In this document: piece after piece, positions 48,857 through 58,404 of the stretch
How the letters are laid out: every line of letters begins with the position of its first letter
How positions within the stretch are numbered: position 1 is the stretch's first letter
From: Salinicola salarius
GTDB taxonomy: Bacteria > Pseudomonadota > Gammaproteobacteria > Pseudomonadales > Halomonadaceae
Assembly (NCBI RefSeq): GCF_003206135.1
Contig: NZ_PZJT01000006.1
Span: forward strand, 131,250-195,249
DNA length: 64,000 nt
Reading direction: 5' to 3'
Translations under genes and position numbers: made by a program
The notes under the pieces: model-generated
What the model saw: only the letters and a program-made list of their open reading frames with translations
What the model was told of the DNA's origin: nothing
The model's database searches: none

Positions 48857-49530
48857 GATCGAGCGTCTTGCCCCAAGCCCTGCTGTTCGATCTCGACGGG
48901 ACCTTGATCGATACGGCACCCGACCTGGCCGAAGCCACCAATCGCCTCCGTGAACATCATGGCCTGGCGCGATTGCCCTACGAGGTGATTCGCGCCCAGG
49001 TTTCCAACGGCGGTAGCGCGCTGGTGACACTTGCCCTCGAACTCGCCAGTGATCACCCGGAGCATGCCGTGGCCCGCCAATATTTGCTCGAGCGTTACGC
49101 GGAAGTCGTTGCCGACAATAGCCGCGTCTACCCGGGGCTGGAAGCCGCCATCGAGCGCTGGGAAGCCGGGAAACGCGGCTGGGGCATCGTGACCAACAAG
49201 CCCAGGCTGTACGCCGAGCCGCTGGTGGAGGCACTCGGACTGCAGCCGGGCGTGCTCGTATGTGCCGACGACCTGCCGGTCAGAAAACCCGATCCCGAAC
49301 CCCTGCTGTTCGCTGCCAGGCAGCTCGGCGTCGATGCCGGAAAGTGCTGGTATGTCGGAGATCACCGGCGCGATATGGAAGCGGCCGACCGCGCAGGCAT
49401 GACCGCGGTGGCGGTCCGTTATGGCTATATTCCGGACGACGAAGATATCGATGACTGGCCAGCGGCACGTTGGTTCGACACCTCGGAGTCGCTCGCTGGC
49501 ACCCTCTTGGCGTCACTGGCTGAACGCTGA
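48853..49530 (+). CDS. mupP: HAD phosphatase, probable N-acetylmuramic acid 6-phosphate phosphatase MupP
   Basis: 225 aa HAD-superfamily phosphatase with the nucleophile motif [15 protein letters not shown] (residues 8-22), motif II GIVTNKP, Lys in [11 protein letters not shown] and motif [17 protein letters not shown]. Annotation pipelines often call this Gph (phosphoglycolate phosphatase). The position directly after ubiG and next to yciK is that of Pseudomonas MupP, which dephosphorylates MurNAc-6-phosphate in the AmgK-MurU cell-wall recycling route, so MupP is preferred. The ATG overlaps the ubiG stop. Confidence 0.82.
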   Translation: MRSSVLPQALLFDLDGTLIDTAPDLAEATNRLREHHGLARLPYEVIRAQVSNGGSALVTLALELASDHPEHAVARQYLLERYAEVVADNSRVYPGLEAAIERWEAGKRGWGIVTNKPRLYAEPLVEALGLQPGVLVCADDLPVRKPDPEPLLFAARQLGVDAGKCWYVGDHRRDMEAADRAGMTAVAVRYGYIPDDEDIDDWPAARWFDTSESLAGTLLASLAER

Positions 49531-49562
49531 GCCGATCCAGGCGGCGGGCCTTGTCGCCCGCC

Positions 49563-50321
49563 TCACGTCTTCGGCGGTTGGGCGTCGAAAGCCTGACCGC
49601 TGACTGACTCGCTGTCCGGCCCCATCAGCCAAAGGTAGGTCGGCATGATCTCTTTCGGCGTGCGCAGCACTCGAGGATCCTCGTCCGGATAAGCGGATTG
49701 GCGCATGGCCGTGCGTGTCGCGCCAGGGTTGAGCGAGTTGAAGCGGATGGCCGAGCCCTGATGCTCGTCGGCGAGGATCTGCATCAATCCTTCGGTGGCG
49801 AATTTCGAGGTCGAATAGGCGCCCCAGTTGGCGCGTCCGCGCCGCCCCACGCTGGAAGACGTGAAAATGACGGACGCGCTGGCGGAGCGTTCCAGCAGCG
49901 GCAGCAGAACTTGCGTCAAGCCCAGCGTGGCGGTGAAGTTGACCTGCATCACCTTCGCCCAGAGTTCCGGGTCGTAGGCCTCGACCGCTACCCTCTCCCC
50001 GAGAATGCTCGCATTGTGGAGCAGGCCATCGAGACGGCCGAACTCCTTTTCCAGCTTCGCCGCGACCGCCCGATAATCCTGCGAGGTCGCACTTTCCAGG
50101 TTGAGCGGAAATATGGCCGGTTGTGGTGCGCCCATCGCCTCGATGGCGTCGTAAACTCCTTCGAGACGACTGACGCTGCGGCCCAGCAGAATGACCGTAG
50201 CCCCATGACGCGCGTAGCTTATGGCCGCGGCCCGACCGATGCCGGCACTGGCACCGGAGATCAGCACGATCTTCCCGTCGAGCAGACCGTCAGGCGCCTG
50301 GTAATCGATATGGCACGTCAT
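49563..50321 (-). CDS. yciK: YciK-type short-chain dehydrogenase/reductase
   Basis: 252 aa SDR from the ATG at 50321 (a GTG at 50339 is possible). NAD(P) loop GASAGIGRAAAISYARHGA, HNAS for the NNAG motif, catalytic Ser in FTSSSVGRRG and YSTSK, with LNPGATRTAMR after it. The substrate of YciK is unknown; in Pseudomonas the gene sits beside ubiG-mupP in the same direction, whereas here it is convergent with them. The gap of 32 bp holds a GC-rich inverted repeat (GGCGG/CCCGCC) that may terminate both. Confidence 0.92.
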   Translation of the reverse strand: MTCHIDYQAPDGLLDGKIVLISGASAGIGRAAAISYARHGATVILLGRSVSRLEGVYDAIEAMGAPQPAIFPLNLESATSQDYRAVAAKLEKEFGRLDGLLHNASILGERVAVEAYDPELWAKVMQVNFTATLGLTQVLLPLLERSASASVIFTSSSVGRRGRANWGAYSTSKFATEGLMQILADEHQGSAIRFNSLNPGATRTAMRQSAYPDEDPRVLRTPKEIMPTYLWLMGPDSESVSGQAFDAQPPKT

Positions 50322-50368
50322 AAGGATGTCCTGAGTCACGAAACCGGAAGCGAGGCGGCCTGATTCGA

Positions 50369-51226
50369 TCAGCCACCCATCTGGTTGAGAAAATCGCCCG
50401 CCATCTGTGCAGCGTTGCTGTCAGGATAATCACCGCGAACGCGCTCGAGCAGCTGACGGCTGCCGTCGGTGTCGCCCTGCCGCGCTTTCAGCAAGCCTAA
50501 CTTGTATAGCGCATCCGGCATCTTGTTGCTCTGCGGATAGTCGCTGATGACGGTGCCGAACGCATCGGCGGCCTGATCGAGCTGGGATTGTGCCGAATAA
50601 AGCTCACCCAGCCAGTAATGCGCATTCGGCAGCAGGCTGGACTGCGGATAATCTCTGATGAAGCCCTGGAACGCTTCGATGGCCGAATCGAACTGGCGTG
50701 ACTGCACCAGCTGAAACGCTGACTGGTAGGCTTCGCGCCCGTCTCCGCCACCGCTGCTCGCGCTCGGCTGGCTGGATGAACGATCCTCCGCTGCGGCACC
50801 AGCCGCGCCATCATCTGCCGACGCCGGACTGCCCGCGACATCGTTTGCGCTAGCGCTGTCGACGCTGCCGCCGTCGAGACCGGCGCCGTTCGAACCACTG
50901 CCGGTATCGTTATCGCCTGCCCCCATTCCCCCGCCGGAAATACGGTCATCGAGGTCCAGGTACTGTTGCTGGGTCTGGCGCTTGAGCTGGTCCAGTTGAT
51001 AACGCAGTTCTTCGACCTGACCGCGAAGCTGCTGGATCTGCTGCTGATTGTCCTGCAACTGATTGAGGATCGTCAGCGTCCCCCCGCTGCTCTGGCGAGC
51101 TTCCGTCTGACTGTAGAAGCCATTCGACTGACCGGTAAGATCATCGACGACTGGTTGCTGAGCCCATACGGACAGCGGGAGCACCAGGGCTCCCGCGCCG
51201 CACAGTCTTTTCAGACCGTGTTTCAT
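50369..51226 (-). CDS. cpoB: cell division coordinator CpoB (YbgF)
   Basis: Periplasmic TolA-binding protein that links outer-membrane constriction by Tol-Pal with PBP1B septal synthesis. 285 aa: signal peptide ending near VWA-QQP (residue 22), an N-terminal trimerising coiled coil (about 50-95, rich in Q and L), a long Ser/Gly/Ala/Asp linker (about 98-165), and a C-terminal TPR domain (AYQSAFQLVQSRQFDSAIEA and repeats). The linker is longer and more acidic than in E. coli, in keeping with a halophile periplasm. It lies 18 bp after pal. Confidence 0.94.
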   Translation of the reverse strand: MKHGLKRLCGAGALVLPLSVWAQQPVVDDLTGQSNGFYSQTEARQSSGGTLTILNQLQDNQQQIQQLRGQVEELRYQLDQLKRQTQQQYLDLDDRISGGGMGAGDNDTGSGSNGAGLDGGSVDSASANDVAGSPASADDGAAGAAAEDRSSSQPSASSGGGDGREAYQSAFQLVQSRQFDSAIEAFQGFIRDYPQSSLLPNAHYWLGELYSAQSQLDQAADAFGTVISDYPQSNKMPDALYKLGLLKARQGDTDGSRQLLERVRGDYPDSNAAQMAGDFLNQMGG

Positions 51227-51244
51227 GCTTCTCTCCGCCGGTAC

Positions 51245-51757
51245 TTAGTACGAGAACACGACGCGACGGTTCTTGGCGTAAGCTTCTTCGGTGTGGCCCT
51301 GAACTGCCGGACGCTCTTCACCGTAGCTGACGATCTGGATCTGGGACGGAGATACGCCCTGAACGGTCAGGTAACGCTCGACAGCCTGTGCACGGCGCTC
51401 GCCGAGACCCAGGTTGTATTCGCGAGTACCACGCTCGTCGGCATAGCCCTGCAGAGTCACGTTGGTGTTCGGGTTGGCCATCATGTACTGAGCGTGACCG
51501 CGCAGTACGGATTCGAATTCAGGGCGAATTTCTTCGCTATCGAATGCGAAATAGATGGTGTCGACGCTAGGCATCTGCTCACCGGCGCCCATCTGGGAGC
51601 CCGAAGTGCCTTGGCCGGTGGTCATACCCTGGCCAGACATGCTGCCAGAGGTGCCATCCATGTCCCCTTCCTGGGTACCGCCACTGCTGGAACAGCCAGC
51701 CACTACGGCGAGTGAAAGCGCGACTGCCAACGTCTTGGCGTAGGTCTTGATTTGCAT
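51245..51757 (-). CDS. pal: peptidoglycan-associated lipoprotein Pal
   Basis: Outer-membrane lipoprotein binding diaminopimelate in peptidoglycan. 170 aa from the ATG at 51757. A second ATG two codons upstream abuts the AAGGAG site, so 51757 has the correct spacing. Signal peptide with lipobox VAGC (Cys22), a Gly/Ser/Met-rich linker, then the OmpA-like domain with TIYFAFDSEEIRPEFESVL and YADERGTREYNLGLGERRAQ. Part of the tolQRAB-pal-cpoB operon. Confidence 0.97.
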   Translation of the reverse strand: MQIKTYAKTLAVALSLAVVAGCSSSGGTQEGDMDGTSGSMSGQGMTTGQGTSGSQMGAGEQMPSVDTIYFAFDSEEIRPEFESVLRGHAQYMMANPNTNVTLQGYADERGTREYNLGLGERRAQAVERYLTVQGVSPSQIQIVSYGEERPAVQGHTEEAYAKNRRVVFSY

Positions 51758-51804
51758 TGTCATCTCCTTGCTCGGATGTCGAATGACACAATGACTGTAG
51801 TCGT

Positions 51805-53130
51805 TTAGTTCAAAAACGGCGACCACGCGGGTTCGCGTACGTCACCCTGCGTCGAAGGCAGCCGGAAGGACGCGCGTCCATCCGAAGAAACTGCCCCCAA
51901 CACACCTTGCGCCCCTTGCTGGGTAGCGAAGATTATCATGGTGCCATTCGGTGCGACACTGGGCGATTCGTCCCACTGTGAATCAGTCAAGACCGTGACA
52001 CGATTGGTGTCCATGTCCTGCTTCGCCACGTGATAACCGCTGTCGTCACGAGTGACCATGAAGAGAGTTTTACCGTCGGGTGAAAAGCGCCCGTCGGAGT
52101 TGTAGTTGCCGGTGAACGTCACCCGCTCCGCCTGTCCGCCATTGGCCGACATGCGATATAGCTGCGGTGCACCGCTACGGTCGGAAGTAAAGATCAGGGA
52201 TCGGCCGTCCGGCGTCCAGTCCGGCTCCGTCTCGATGGCGGAGTTGTTGGTCAGCCGGGTCACCTGACGCGTTGCCAGGTTCATCACGTAAATCTCGGGC
52301 TGGCCGTCCTTGGAGAGCGACATCGCCAGCTTGCGACCGTCCGGCGACCAGGCCGGCGCGCCATTGATGCCGGGGAACGAGGTCAGCCGCACGCGCTCGC
52401 CGGTGGAAGCGTTCTGGACATAGATAGCCGAGTTACCGGATTCGAAAGAGACGTAGGCGATCTTCTGGCCATCCGGTGACCACGCCGGCGAGAGTATCGG
52501 ATCATCGGAAGAGAGGATCTGCTGCGCGTTGTAGCCATCGGCGTCGGCCACATACAGGGCATAGCGAGCGTTTTCGCCTGCACCGCTGGCCGAAACGTAG
52601 GTAATCCGGGTCGAGAAGGCGCCGCGAATACCGGTAATCGCTTCGAAGATCTGATCGCTGATGTAATGCGCACTGGCACGCAGATTGCCGCCGGACGAGG
52701 TCAGCGTTTCGCCCAGCATTCGCTTGCCGCCGAGAACGTCCATGAGCTCGTACTGGATGCGATATTGATCGCCCTGCGGCTCGATCTTGCCAACCACGAG
52801 ATAGCGAGCGTCGACACGCTTCCAGTCGTCGTAGAACACGTCTTGACTGCTGCTGGGCAGTGAAACGAGAGAACTGCGGCTCAACGGCGAGAACTGGCCG
52901 CTATGCTCCAGATCGTCGCTGACGATTTGCGCCACGTCCTGCGGCAGCCCGCCTTGACCACTGAATTCGAACGGCACGACAGCGATTGGCGTTGCCTGAT
53001 CGCTACCGCGAGTGATTTCGATGGTCAGATTCTGTGCCTGGGCCGTAGTCGTCAGACAAATCAATGCCGTCAACGCCAGCAGCCAACCGCTGGCCAGGGC
53101 TTTCCATCCTTGAGACATCCATCGTTTCAT
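51805..53130 (-). CDS. tolB: Tol-Pal system protein TolB
   Basis: Periplasmic protein that shuttles between Pal and TolA. 441 aa from the ATG at 53130, which overlaps the tolA stop (TGATG). Signal peptide ends at AQA-QNL (about residue 33). The N-terminal domain ([20 protein letters not shown]) is followed by a six-bladed beta-propeller with repeats of the type [32 protein letters not shown] and [20 protein letters not shown]. Confidence 0.97.
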   Translation of the reverse strand: MKRWMSQGWKALASGWLLALTALICLTTTAQAQNLTIEITRGSDQATPIAVVPFEFSGQGGLPQDVAQIVSDDLEHSGQFSPLSRSSLVSLPSSSQDVFYDDWKRVDARYLVVGKIEPQGDQYRIQYELMDVLGGKRMLGETLTSSGGNLRASAHYISDQIFEAITGIRGAFSTRITYVSASGAGENARYALYVADADGYNAQQILSSDDPILSPAWSPDGQKIAYVSFESGNSAIYVQNASTGERVRLTSFPGINGAPAWSPDGRKLAMSLSKDGQPEIYVMNLATRQVTRLTNNSAIETEPDWTPDGRSLIFTSDRSGAPQLYRMSANGGQAERVTFTGNYNSDGRFSPDGKTLFMVTRDDSGYHVAKQDMDTNRVTVLTDSQWDESPSVAPNGTMIIFATQQGAQGVLGAVSSDGRASFRLPSTQGDVREPAWSPFLN

Positions 53131-54287
53131 CACTGTATATCCCCGGGGGTGAATTTGAGATTGAAGTCACGGAACCGCCGTTGCAACCCCGCATCGAGCT
53201 GCTGTAGCTCACGGAATGGCGCCGCGGCTTCCACGGCTTGCGTCGCCGAGCGATCGAAGCTGGGATTGCCGCTGCTGCGAGTGATACTGGCTGCCAGCAA
53301 CTCACCCGAAGGCCCCAGTCTCACGCGTACCTGAGCTACCAAGCCACTGTCCACATTGGCCGGCAAGTGCCATCGGTCCTCGACGGCGCGCTTGACCAGG
53401 TTGATGAAGCTGTTCGAAGCCTGGGCAGCTTGCTGGGCATTGGCGATTCGCTCCTGCTCGTTGGCAATCGAGTTGTTCAGCGCTTCGGCGGCAGCCTTCT
53501 TCGCGGCGGCTTCCGCAGCCTTTTTCTTTTCCGCCTCGGCTTTTGCCTTGGCTTCGGCCTTCGCCTTTTCCTCGGCCTGGCGTTTCTTCTCCGCCTCGGC
53601 TTTGGCCTTGGCGTCGGCTTTCGCCTTTTCCTCGGCCTGACGCTTCTTCTCCGCCTCGGCTTTCGCCTTTTCCTCGGCCTGGCGTTTCTTCTCCGCCTCG
53701 GCTTTTGCCTCGGCTTCGGCCTTCGCCTTTTCCTCGGCCTGGCGTTTCTTCTCTGCCTCGGCTTTTGCCTTGGCTTCAGCCTTCGCCTTTTCCTCGGCCT
53801 GGCGCTGCTTCTCCGCCTCCGCTCTCGCCTTGGCTTCCGCCTGACGTTTCGCCTCGGCCGCCTGTTGCTGCTTTTCCGCCTCGGCGCGTTCGGCCGCTGC
53901 CTGCTCTGCTGCCTGCTGACGACGCTGGGCCGCGGCTTCGGCCTGTGCCGCTGCCGCCTGTCGTTCGGCTTCCTCGGCCTGAGCTTCTTCCTGCGCCTGC
54001 TGCTCGGCTGCCTGCCGGGCCGCTTCCTGCGCCTCCTGTTCGGCCGCCGCCTGGGCGGCCTCTTCGGCCTGACGCTGTGCAGTACGCGCGCGCGCTTCCT
54101 GAGCGTACTGGGCCTGATCCGTCGCCGTCACGTCACTGACCAGTGTCGCCTGCACCACAGACGAAGAGCTTGGCGTGGGTTCGCTGTCCGGCAGACGCAG
54201 CATCGTCATCAGTAGCGCCACCACGTGAACGGCGATCGCCAGGACGACGGGCAAGCCGTAACCGACACGGCGGTTTCGCTTCGCCAT
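53130..54287 (-). CDS. tolA: Tol-Pal system protein TolA
   Basis: Inner-membrane-anchored protein spanning the periplasm to contact TolB and Pal. 385 aa: one N-terminal helix ([20 protein letters not shown], about 7-27), then a long Ala/Glu/Lys/Gln-rich helical domain II (about 55-275) and a C-terminal domain III ([20 protein letters not shown] to the end) with [14 protein letters not shown]. Domain II contains near-identical 20-residue repeats (separate entry). Flanked by tolR (9 bp) and tolB (overlap). Confidence 0.96.
   Translation of the reverse strand: MAKRNRRVGYGLPVVLAIAVHVVALLMTMLRLPDSEPTPSSSSVVQATLVSDVTATDQAQYAQEARARTAQRQAEEAAQAAAEQEAQEAARQAAEQQAQEEAQAEEAERQAAAAQAEAAAQRRQQAAEQAAAERAEAEKQQQAAEAKRQAEAKARAEAEKQRQAEEKAKAEAKAKAEAEKKRQAEEKAKAEAEAKAEAEKKRQAEEKAKAEAEKKRQAEEKAKADAKAKAEAEKKRQAEEKAKAEAKAKAEAEKKKAAEAAAKKAAAEALNNSIANEQERIANAQQAAQASNSFINLVKRAVEDRWHLPANVDSGLVAQVRVRLGPSGELLAASITRSSGNPSFDRSATQAVEAAAPFRELQQLDAGLQRRFRDFNLKFTPGDIQ
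53516..53815 (-). repeat. tandem 60-bp repeats in tolA domain II
   Basis: About five copies of a 60-bp unit encoding [20 protein letters not shown]-like 20-mers. One copy is shortened by 18 bp ([14 protein letters not shown]). Copies are nearly identical at the DNA level, so slippage or recombination can change the count and thus the length of the periplasmic helix. Confidence 0.85.
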
Positions 54288-54296
54288 GCTGACTCC

Positions 54297-54752
54297 TTAC
54301 CCTTTGCCAGTCGAAGACGACTCGCCTTGCGGCGGCTCGGAAATCAATCCGACATTCGCCACACCTGCCATCTGCAGCGTACTCATCAACGTCACGACCT
54401 GGCCATACGAGGCATTCTTGTCGCCTCTGACCATGACCGGTGTATTGGGCTTGCGTTCGAGAATCGCCACCACCTGGTCGCCGACGGTCTGCAACGTGAC
54501 CGGCTTGTCCTGCTCGCCCAGCGAAATGTAGTACTCGCCCTGGCTATCCACGGAGACGATGATCGGTTCCTGCTCCTCGGTGTCGATCGGCTCCGACGTG
54601 ACCTGGGGCAGATCGACCTGCACCCCCTGGGTCAGCATTGGCGCGGTGATCATGAAGATCACCAGCAGTACCAGCATGACGTCGATGAACGGGACGACGT
54701 TGATCTCGCCCATCGGCTTGCGCCGATGATGGCGGCTATAGGGTCCACCCAT
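54297..54752 (-). CDS. tolR: Tol-Pal system protein TolR
   Basis: ExbD/TolR-type subunit of the proton-driven TolQR motor. 151 aa with one N-terminal helix holding the essential Asp in INVVPFIDVMLVLLVIFMI (Asp about residue 24), and a periplasmic domain ending with VANVGLISEPPQGE. It lies between tolQ and tolA with gaps of 14 and 9 bp. Confidence 0.97.
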   Translation of the reverse strand: MGGPYSRHHRRKPMGEINVVPFIDVMLVLLVIFMITAPMLTQGVQVDLPQVTSEPIDTEEQEPIIVSVDSQGEYYISLGEQDKPVTLQTVGDQVVAILERKPNTPVMVRGDKNASYGQVVTLMSTLQMAGVANVGLISEPPQGESSSTGKG

Positions 54753-54766
54753 GTCGAACCTCCGCC

Positions 54767-55456
54767 TCAGGCCGCCTGATTGCCGCCGCGACCTTGCAGG
54801 TTACGGTGCAGGATCGAATGGAACTCCTCGGCGAAATCTTCGTATTCGCCAAGCAGGCGGCTGGCGATCGACGACAGACGGTTATAGAAGATCACCGCCG
54901 GAATCGCTGCAAAGAGGCCCATGGCCGTCGCGACCAGCGCTTCGGCAATCCAGGGCGCCACGGTGGAGAGCGTTGCCTGCTGTGCCATGGAGAGGCTCTG
55001 GAAGGAACCCATGATGCCCCAGACCGTGCCGAACAGACCGATGTATGGGCTGGCCGATGCCACGGTCGCCAGCAGTGTCAGATTGGCGTTGAGGCTATCT
55101 TCCTCGCGTGACAGTGCCACACGCTGCGAGCGCTGGACGCCGTCGAGCACGGCTTCGCTGCTGCGCGTCTTGGGCATCAGGCGATTGAACTCGCGAAAAC
55201 CGGCACGGAACACATGCTCCGAGCCCTGCGCTTCGTAGTTCTCCGGGACATCACGGTAGAGTTCGTTGAGATCGACACCTGACCAGAATCGCTCGTCGAA
55301 CGCCTTCTGCGCCTTTCTGGCTCGTCGCAGCGCGAAACTGCGCTGGAAGATCACGACCCAGGAAGCGATGGAAGCCGCCAACAGCAGGAGCATGACCAGC
55401 TGGACCACCAGACTGGCATTCATGATCAGATGGGGGATGGACATGGAGTCGTTCAC
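54767..55456 (-). CDS. tolQ: Tol-Pal system protein TolQ
   Basis: MotA/TolQ/ExbB-type proton channel subunit. 229 aa from a GTG at 55456, favoured by GAGGA at suitable spacing; an ATG four codons in (55444) is the alternative. Three helices, the last two forming the channel (TLLATVASASPYIGLFGTVW and WIAEALVATAMGLFAAIPAV). It lies 13 bp after ybgC and opens the tol motor genes. Confidence 0.96.
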   Translation of the reverse strand: MNDSMSIPHLIMNASLVVQLVMLLLLAASIASWVVIFQRSFALRRARKAQKAFDERFWSGVDLNELYRDVPENYEAQGSEHVFRAGFREFNRLMPKTRSSEAVLDGVQRSQRVALSREEDSLNANLTLLATVASASPYIGLFGTVWGIMGSFQSLSMAQQATLSTVAPWIAEALVATAMGLFAAIPAVIFYNRLSSIASRLLGEYEDFAEEFHSILHRNLQGRGGNQAA

Positions 55457-55469
55457 GAAAATCCTCGAA

Positions 55470-55880
55470 TCACTGGCTTGGAATGTCGGACGTCAGGACC
55501 GAGCGTAGTTCGCTGGGCCAACGTATCGGTTTCAGGCGTTGCGCGTCGACACAGGCAATATCGACCGTCGCTTCGCATAATGTATCCCCGTCGTACCGAA
55601 CGGCCTGTTCGAATTGCAGCGAACAGGCCGCAACACGACTGACGCTGGCTGTTACCTCCAGTCGATCGTCGAGTCTGGCCGGACGTGCATAGCGACAGTT
55701 CAGTGAATGGACGACCAGTTGCACGCCCTGCTCGATCAGTCCGCGCTGACCGAAGCCTAGCGCATTGAGCCATTCACTACGTGCACGTTCCATGAATTTC
55801 AAGTAGTTGACGTAGTACACGATACCGCCGGCGTCGGTATCCTCGATGTAGACTTTCACCGGCAGGGTGAATTCACGCAT
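55470..55880 (-). CDS. ybgC: acyl-CoA thioesterase YbgC (Tol-Pal associated)
   Basis: Hot-dog fold thioesterase, first gene of the tol-pal operon in most Gram-negatives. 136 aa from the ATG at 55880, giving [20 protein letters not shown]. The catalytic Asp is in [24 protein letters not shown]. The start overlaps the ruvB stop by 8 bases; an ATG at 55895 is also in frame. Substrate is probably short acyl-CoA or acyl-ACP, linking it to lipid metabolism. Confidence 0.94.
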   Translation of the reverse strand: MREFTLPVKVYIEDTDAGGIVYYVNYLKFMERARSEWLNALGFGQRGLIEQGVQLVVHSLNCRYARPARLDDRLEVTASVSRVAACSLQFEQAVRYDGDTLCEATVDIACVDAQRLKPIRWPSELRSVLTSDIPSQ

Positions 55881-56940
55881 TGCCAGCGTCCTCATCGCTC
55901 GATATCCCGACTCGTGATACCGGCTCGCCCAGCGCATGCTCGTGCGGGACGATGCCGAAGTGGGTATAGGCGGAACGAGTCACGATCCTGCCGCGGGCGG
56001 TACGCATCATGAACCCTTGCTGGATCAGATAGGGTTCGATGACGTCTTCGATCGTGTCGCGCTCTTCACTGATGGCCGCCGCAAGACTGTCGACACCGAC
56101 CGGCCCGCCATCGAATTTCTCGATCATCGCCAGCAGCAGCCGGCGATCCATGTGATCGAGCCCGTGACTATCGACGTTGAGCATGTTCAGCGCCTGGTCT
56201 GCGACGGAAGCACTGACCTTGCCGTCACCCTTGACCTCCGCGAAATCGCGCACTCGCCGCAGCAGACGGTTGGCGATCCGCGGCGTGCCGCGCGCGCGGC
56301 GTGCAATCTCCCGGGCCCCGGCGACATCCGCTGGCACGCCCAGCAGTCGTGACGAACGCGTGACGATCTCGGTCAACTCGTCGATAGCGTAGAATTCGAG
56401 CCGCTGGACGATGCCGAATCGATCGCGCAGCGGCGAGGTCAGCAGCCCGGCGCGAGTTGTCGCCCCGACCAGCGTGAAGCGCGGCAGATCGAGCTTGATC
56501 GATCTCGCGGCCGGGCCGTCGCCGATCATGATGTCGAGCTGGAAATCCTCCATCGCCGGATAGAGCACTTCCTCCACCGCCGCGGAGAGGCGGTGGATCT
56601 CGTCGATGAAAAGCACATCGCCCGGCTGCAGGTTGGTCAGCATGGCGGCCAGATCGCCGGCACGCTCCAGCACCGGGCCGGAGGTCGACTTGATGTCGAC
56701 ATCCATTTCGGCGGCGATGATATTGGCGAGCGTGGTCTTGCCCAGCCCGGGCGGTCCGAAAACCAGGGTGTGATCGAGACTGTCGCCCCGCTGGCGCGCG
56801 GCGGAGATGAAGATATCGAGCTGCTCACGCACTCGCGGTTGACCGATGTAGTCGTCGAGTCGGCGCGGCCGAATCGCATGGTCAACCTGCTGCTCGCCCT
56901 GCTGCGGTGGTGCCGCGATCAGACGGTCGGGTTCAATCAT
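55873..56940 (-). CDS. ruvB: Holliday junction branch migration helicase RuvB
   Basis: AAA+ motor that drives branch migration with RuvA. 355 aa with Walker [19 protein letters not shown], Walker [10 protein letters not shown], sensor 1 [18 protein letters not shown] and the C-terminal winged helix ([20 protein letters not shown]). It lies 7 bp after ruvA and overlaps ybgC. Normally LexA-controlled as ruvAB; no SOS box was recognised here by eye. Confidence 0.98.
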   Translation of the reverse strand: MIEPDRLIAAPPQQGEQQVDHAIRPRRLDDYIGQPRVREQLDIFISAARQRGDSLDHTLVFGPPGLGKTTLANIIAAEMDVDIKSTSGPVLERAGDLAAMLTNLQPGDVLFIDEIHRLSAAVEEVLYPAMEDFQLDIMIGDGPAARSIKLDLPRFTLVGATTRAGLLTSPLRDRFGIVQRLEFYAIDELTEIVTRSSRLLGVPADVAGAREIARRARGTPRIANRLLRRVRDFAEVKGDGKVSASVADQALNMLNVDSHGLDHMDRRLLLAMIEKFDGGPVGVDSLAAAISEERDTIEDVIEPYLIQQGFMMRTARGRIVTRSAYTHFGIVPHEHALGEPVSRVGISSDEDAGNA

Positions 56941-56947
56941 GGGTGCG

Positions 56948-57550
56948 TTATCCAGCCAGCTGGCGTGACAGCGCCGTTTTGATCAGCGCTTCGGTCGGGA
57001 GGGTCTTGTCCAGGCCGGAAAGCATGCGGGACGCTTCCGTGGGTTTGTAGCCCAGCGTGACCAGTGCAGCTTCGGCATCCGCTAACGGATCGGACGAAGG
57101 CTTTGCCGCTGTACTGCCATCGAGCAGCGACGCCTGACCTTCCTGCCAGTGCGGGAAACGATCGCGCATTTCGACGATCAGCCGGTCAGCCGTCTTCTTG
57201 CCGACGCCGGGCAACTTGGTCAATGCCTTGCTGTCGCCTTCCATCACGCAGTGAATGAAGGCGTCGGTATCCATCCCCGACAGGATGGCCAGTGCCAGCT
57301 TGGGACCGACTCCATTGACCTTGATCAGCGCCCGGAACAGCTGTCGCTCTTCGTCGCGGGCGAAACCATAGAGCAGGTGGGCGTCTTCCCGCACGCTGAG
57401 ATGCGTGTAGAGTCGCACCTCTTCCCCCACGCCGGGCATCGAGACCAGTGTGGTCATCGAGGTTTCAAGCTCATAACCGACACCATGTACATCGATGACG
57501 ATCCAGGGGGGATGTTTCTCCAGCAGCGTGCCGTGCAAACGTCCAATCAT
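56948..57550 (-). CDS. ruvA: Holliday junction DNA-binding protein RuvA
   Basis: Tetrameric junction-binding subunit. 200 aa with the OB-fold N-terminus [20 protein letters not shown], the helix-hairpin-helix regions [15 protein letters not shown] and [18 protein letters not shown], and the C-terminal RuvB-binding domain ([20 protein letters not shown]). A 97-bp gap separates it from ruvC upstream. Confidence 0.98.
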   Translation of the reverse strand: MIGRLHGTLLEKHPPWIVIDVHGVGYELETSMTTLVSMPGVGEEVRLYTHLSVREDAHLLYGFARDEERQLFRALIKVNGVGPKLALAILSGMDTDAFIHCVMEGDSKALTKLPGVGKKTADRLIVEMRDRFPHWQEGQASLLDGSTAAKPSSDPLADAEAALVTLGYKPTEASRMLSGLDKTLPTEALIKTALSRQLAG

Positions 57551-57647
57551 GCCATCCGTATCCTTACTATGACGGCGTCCACTATACGCATCACCGATTC
57601 AACTGACTAGCTACCCCGATTCAACTCTCCAGCTACCTCCATGCCCC

Positions 57648-58187
57648 CTAATCACCGGGCCTGAAGTCCCGCCACCGCCCGCCTCGCGACGTCTTTCCTC
57701 GACGCTGGGGAGACACTGCCAGCAATCCCTGGCGGGCATAGCCGTGGGTCAACGCGATGGCCAGCGCGTCGGCTGCATCGGCCGGCGGGAGCGCGTCGAG
57801 AGACAACAGCGCCATCACCATATGCTGGACCTGGGCTTTCTCGGCGCCGCCATTGCCCGTGACGGCCTGCTTGACCTGACGCGCGGCATATTCATGCACC
57901 GGGAGGCCATGATTGGCGGCGCAGACGATGGCACTGCCGCGGGCCTGGCCCAGCTTGAGTGCGGAGTCCGCGTTCTTGGCCATGAACACACGCTCGATGG
58001 CGAACTCCGCCGGCCGGTAGAGGCCGATCAACTCGCTGACGCCGGCATAGACCCGCGCCAGCTTCTGGGCGAGATCCTCGCCCTCGATGCGAATGCAGCC
58101 GCTGGCGACATAGCGTGGCCTGGCGGCAACATCGATGACGCCGTAGCCGGTTACCCGTGAACCGGGGTCGATACCCAGCAGAATCAA
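57648..58187 (-). CDS. ruvC: Holliday junction endonuclease RuvC
   Basis: Resolves Holliday junctions. 179 aa with the four catalytic acids: Asp7 in [14 protein letters not shown], Glu in [11 protein letters not shown] (about 67) and two Asp in [17 protein letters not shown] (about 138-142). The protein ends in a short basic Arg-rich tail. The usual upstream neighbour yebC is absent; aspS lies upstream on the same strand across 217 bp that contain only a strong hairpin. Confidence 0.97.
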   Translation of the reverse strand: MILLGIDPGSRVTGYGVIDVAARPRYVASGCIRIEGEDLAQKLARVYAGVSELIGLYRPAEFAIERVFMAKNADSALKLGQARGSAIVCAANHGLPVHEYAARQVKQAVTGNGGAEKAQVQHMVMALLSLDALPPADAADALAIALTHGYARQGLLAVSPQRRGKTSRGGRWRDFRPGD

Positions 58188-58362
58188 GTACTGAACTCCT
58201 CGACCCCTCGGCCGGAAATCGTCATCGCCATGCTTCTCTCCAATCGATATCGGCGAACGTCTTCTGCCGATACCGATGAACCGCTCCGATCGGCACTGAT
58301 GAATATATTGTCGGGCATGTCAGGATAGAACGCGCACCCGGCAATGCCCCTCGAAACGACGC

Positions 58363-58382
58363 CGGCGCCCCTGGGGGCGCCG
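58363..58382 (-). terminator. hairpin after aspS
   Basis: Nine-base-pair perfect stem CGGCGCCCC / GGGGCGCCG with a two-base loop, 22 bp beyond the aspS stop on the minus strand, followed by GCGTCGTTTCG. It probably reduces transcription from aspS into ruvC. Confidence 0.55.
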
Positions 58383-58404
58383 ACATCTGTATCCACCAGA
58401 CTGG

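Noticed and set aside
53238-54215. 325-codon leucine/phenylalanine-rich plus-strand frame resembling a membrane protein
   Set aside because: It is the antisense of the tolA Ala/Glu/Lys repeats, which produces LGF-like repeats automatically.
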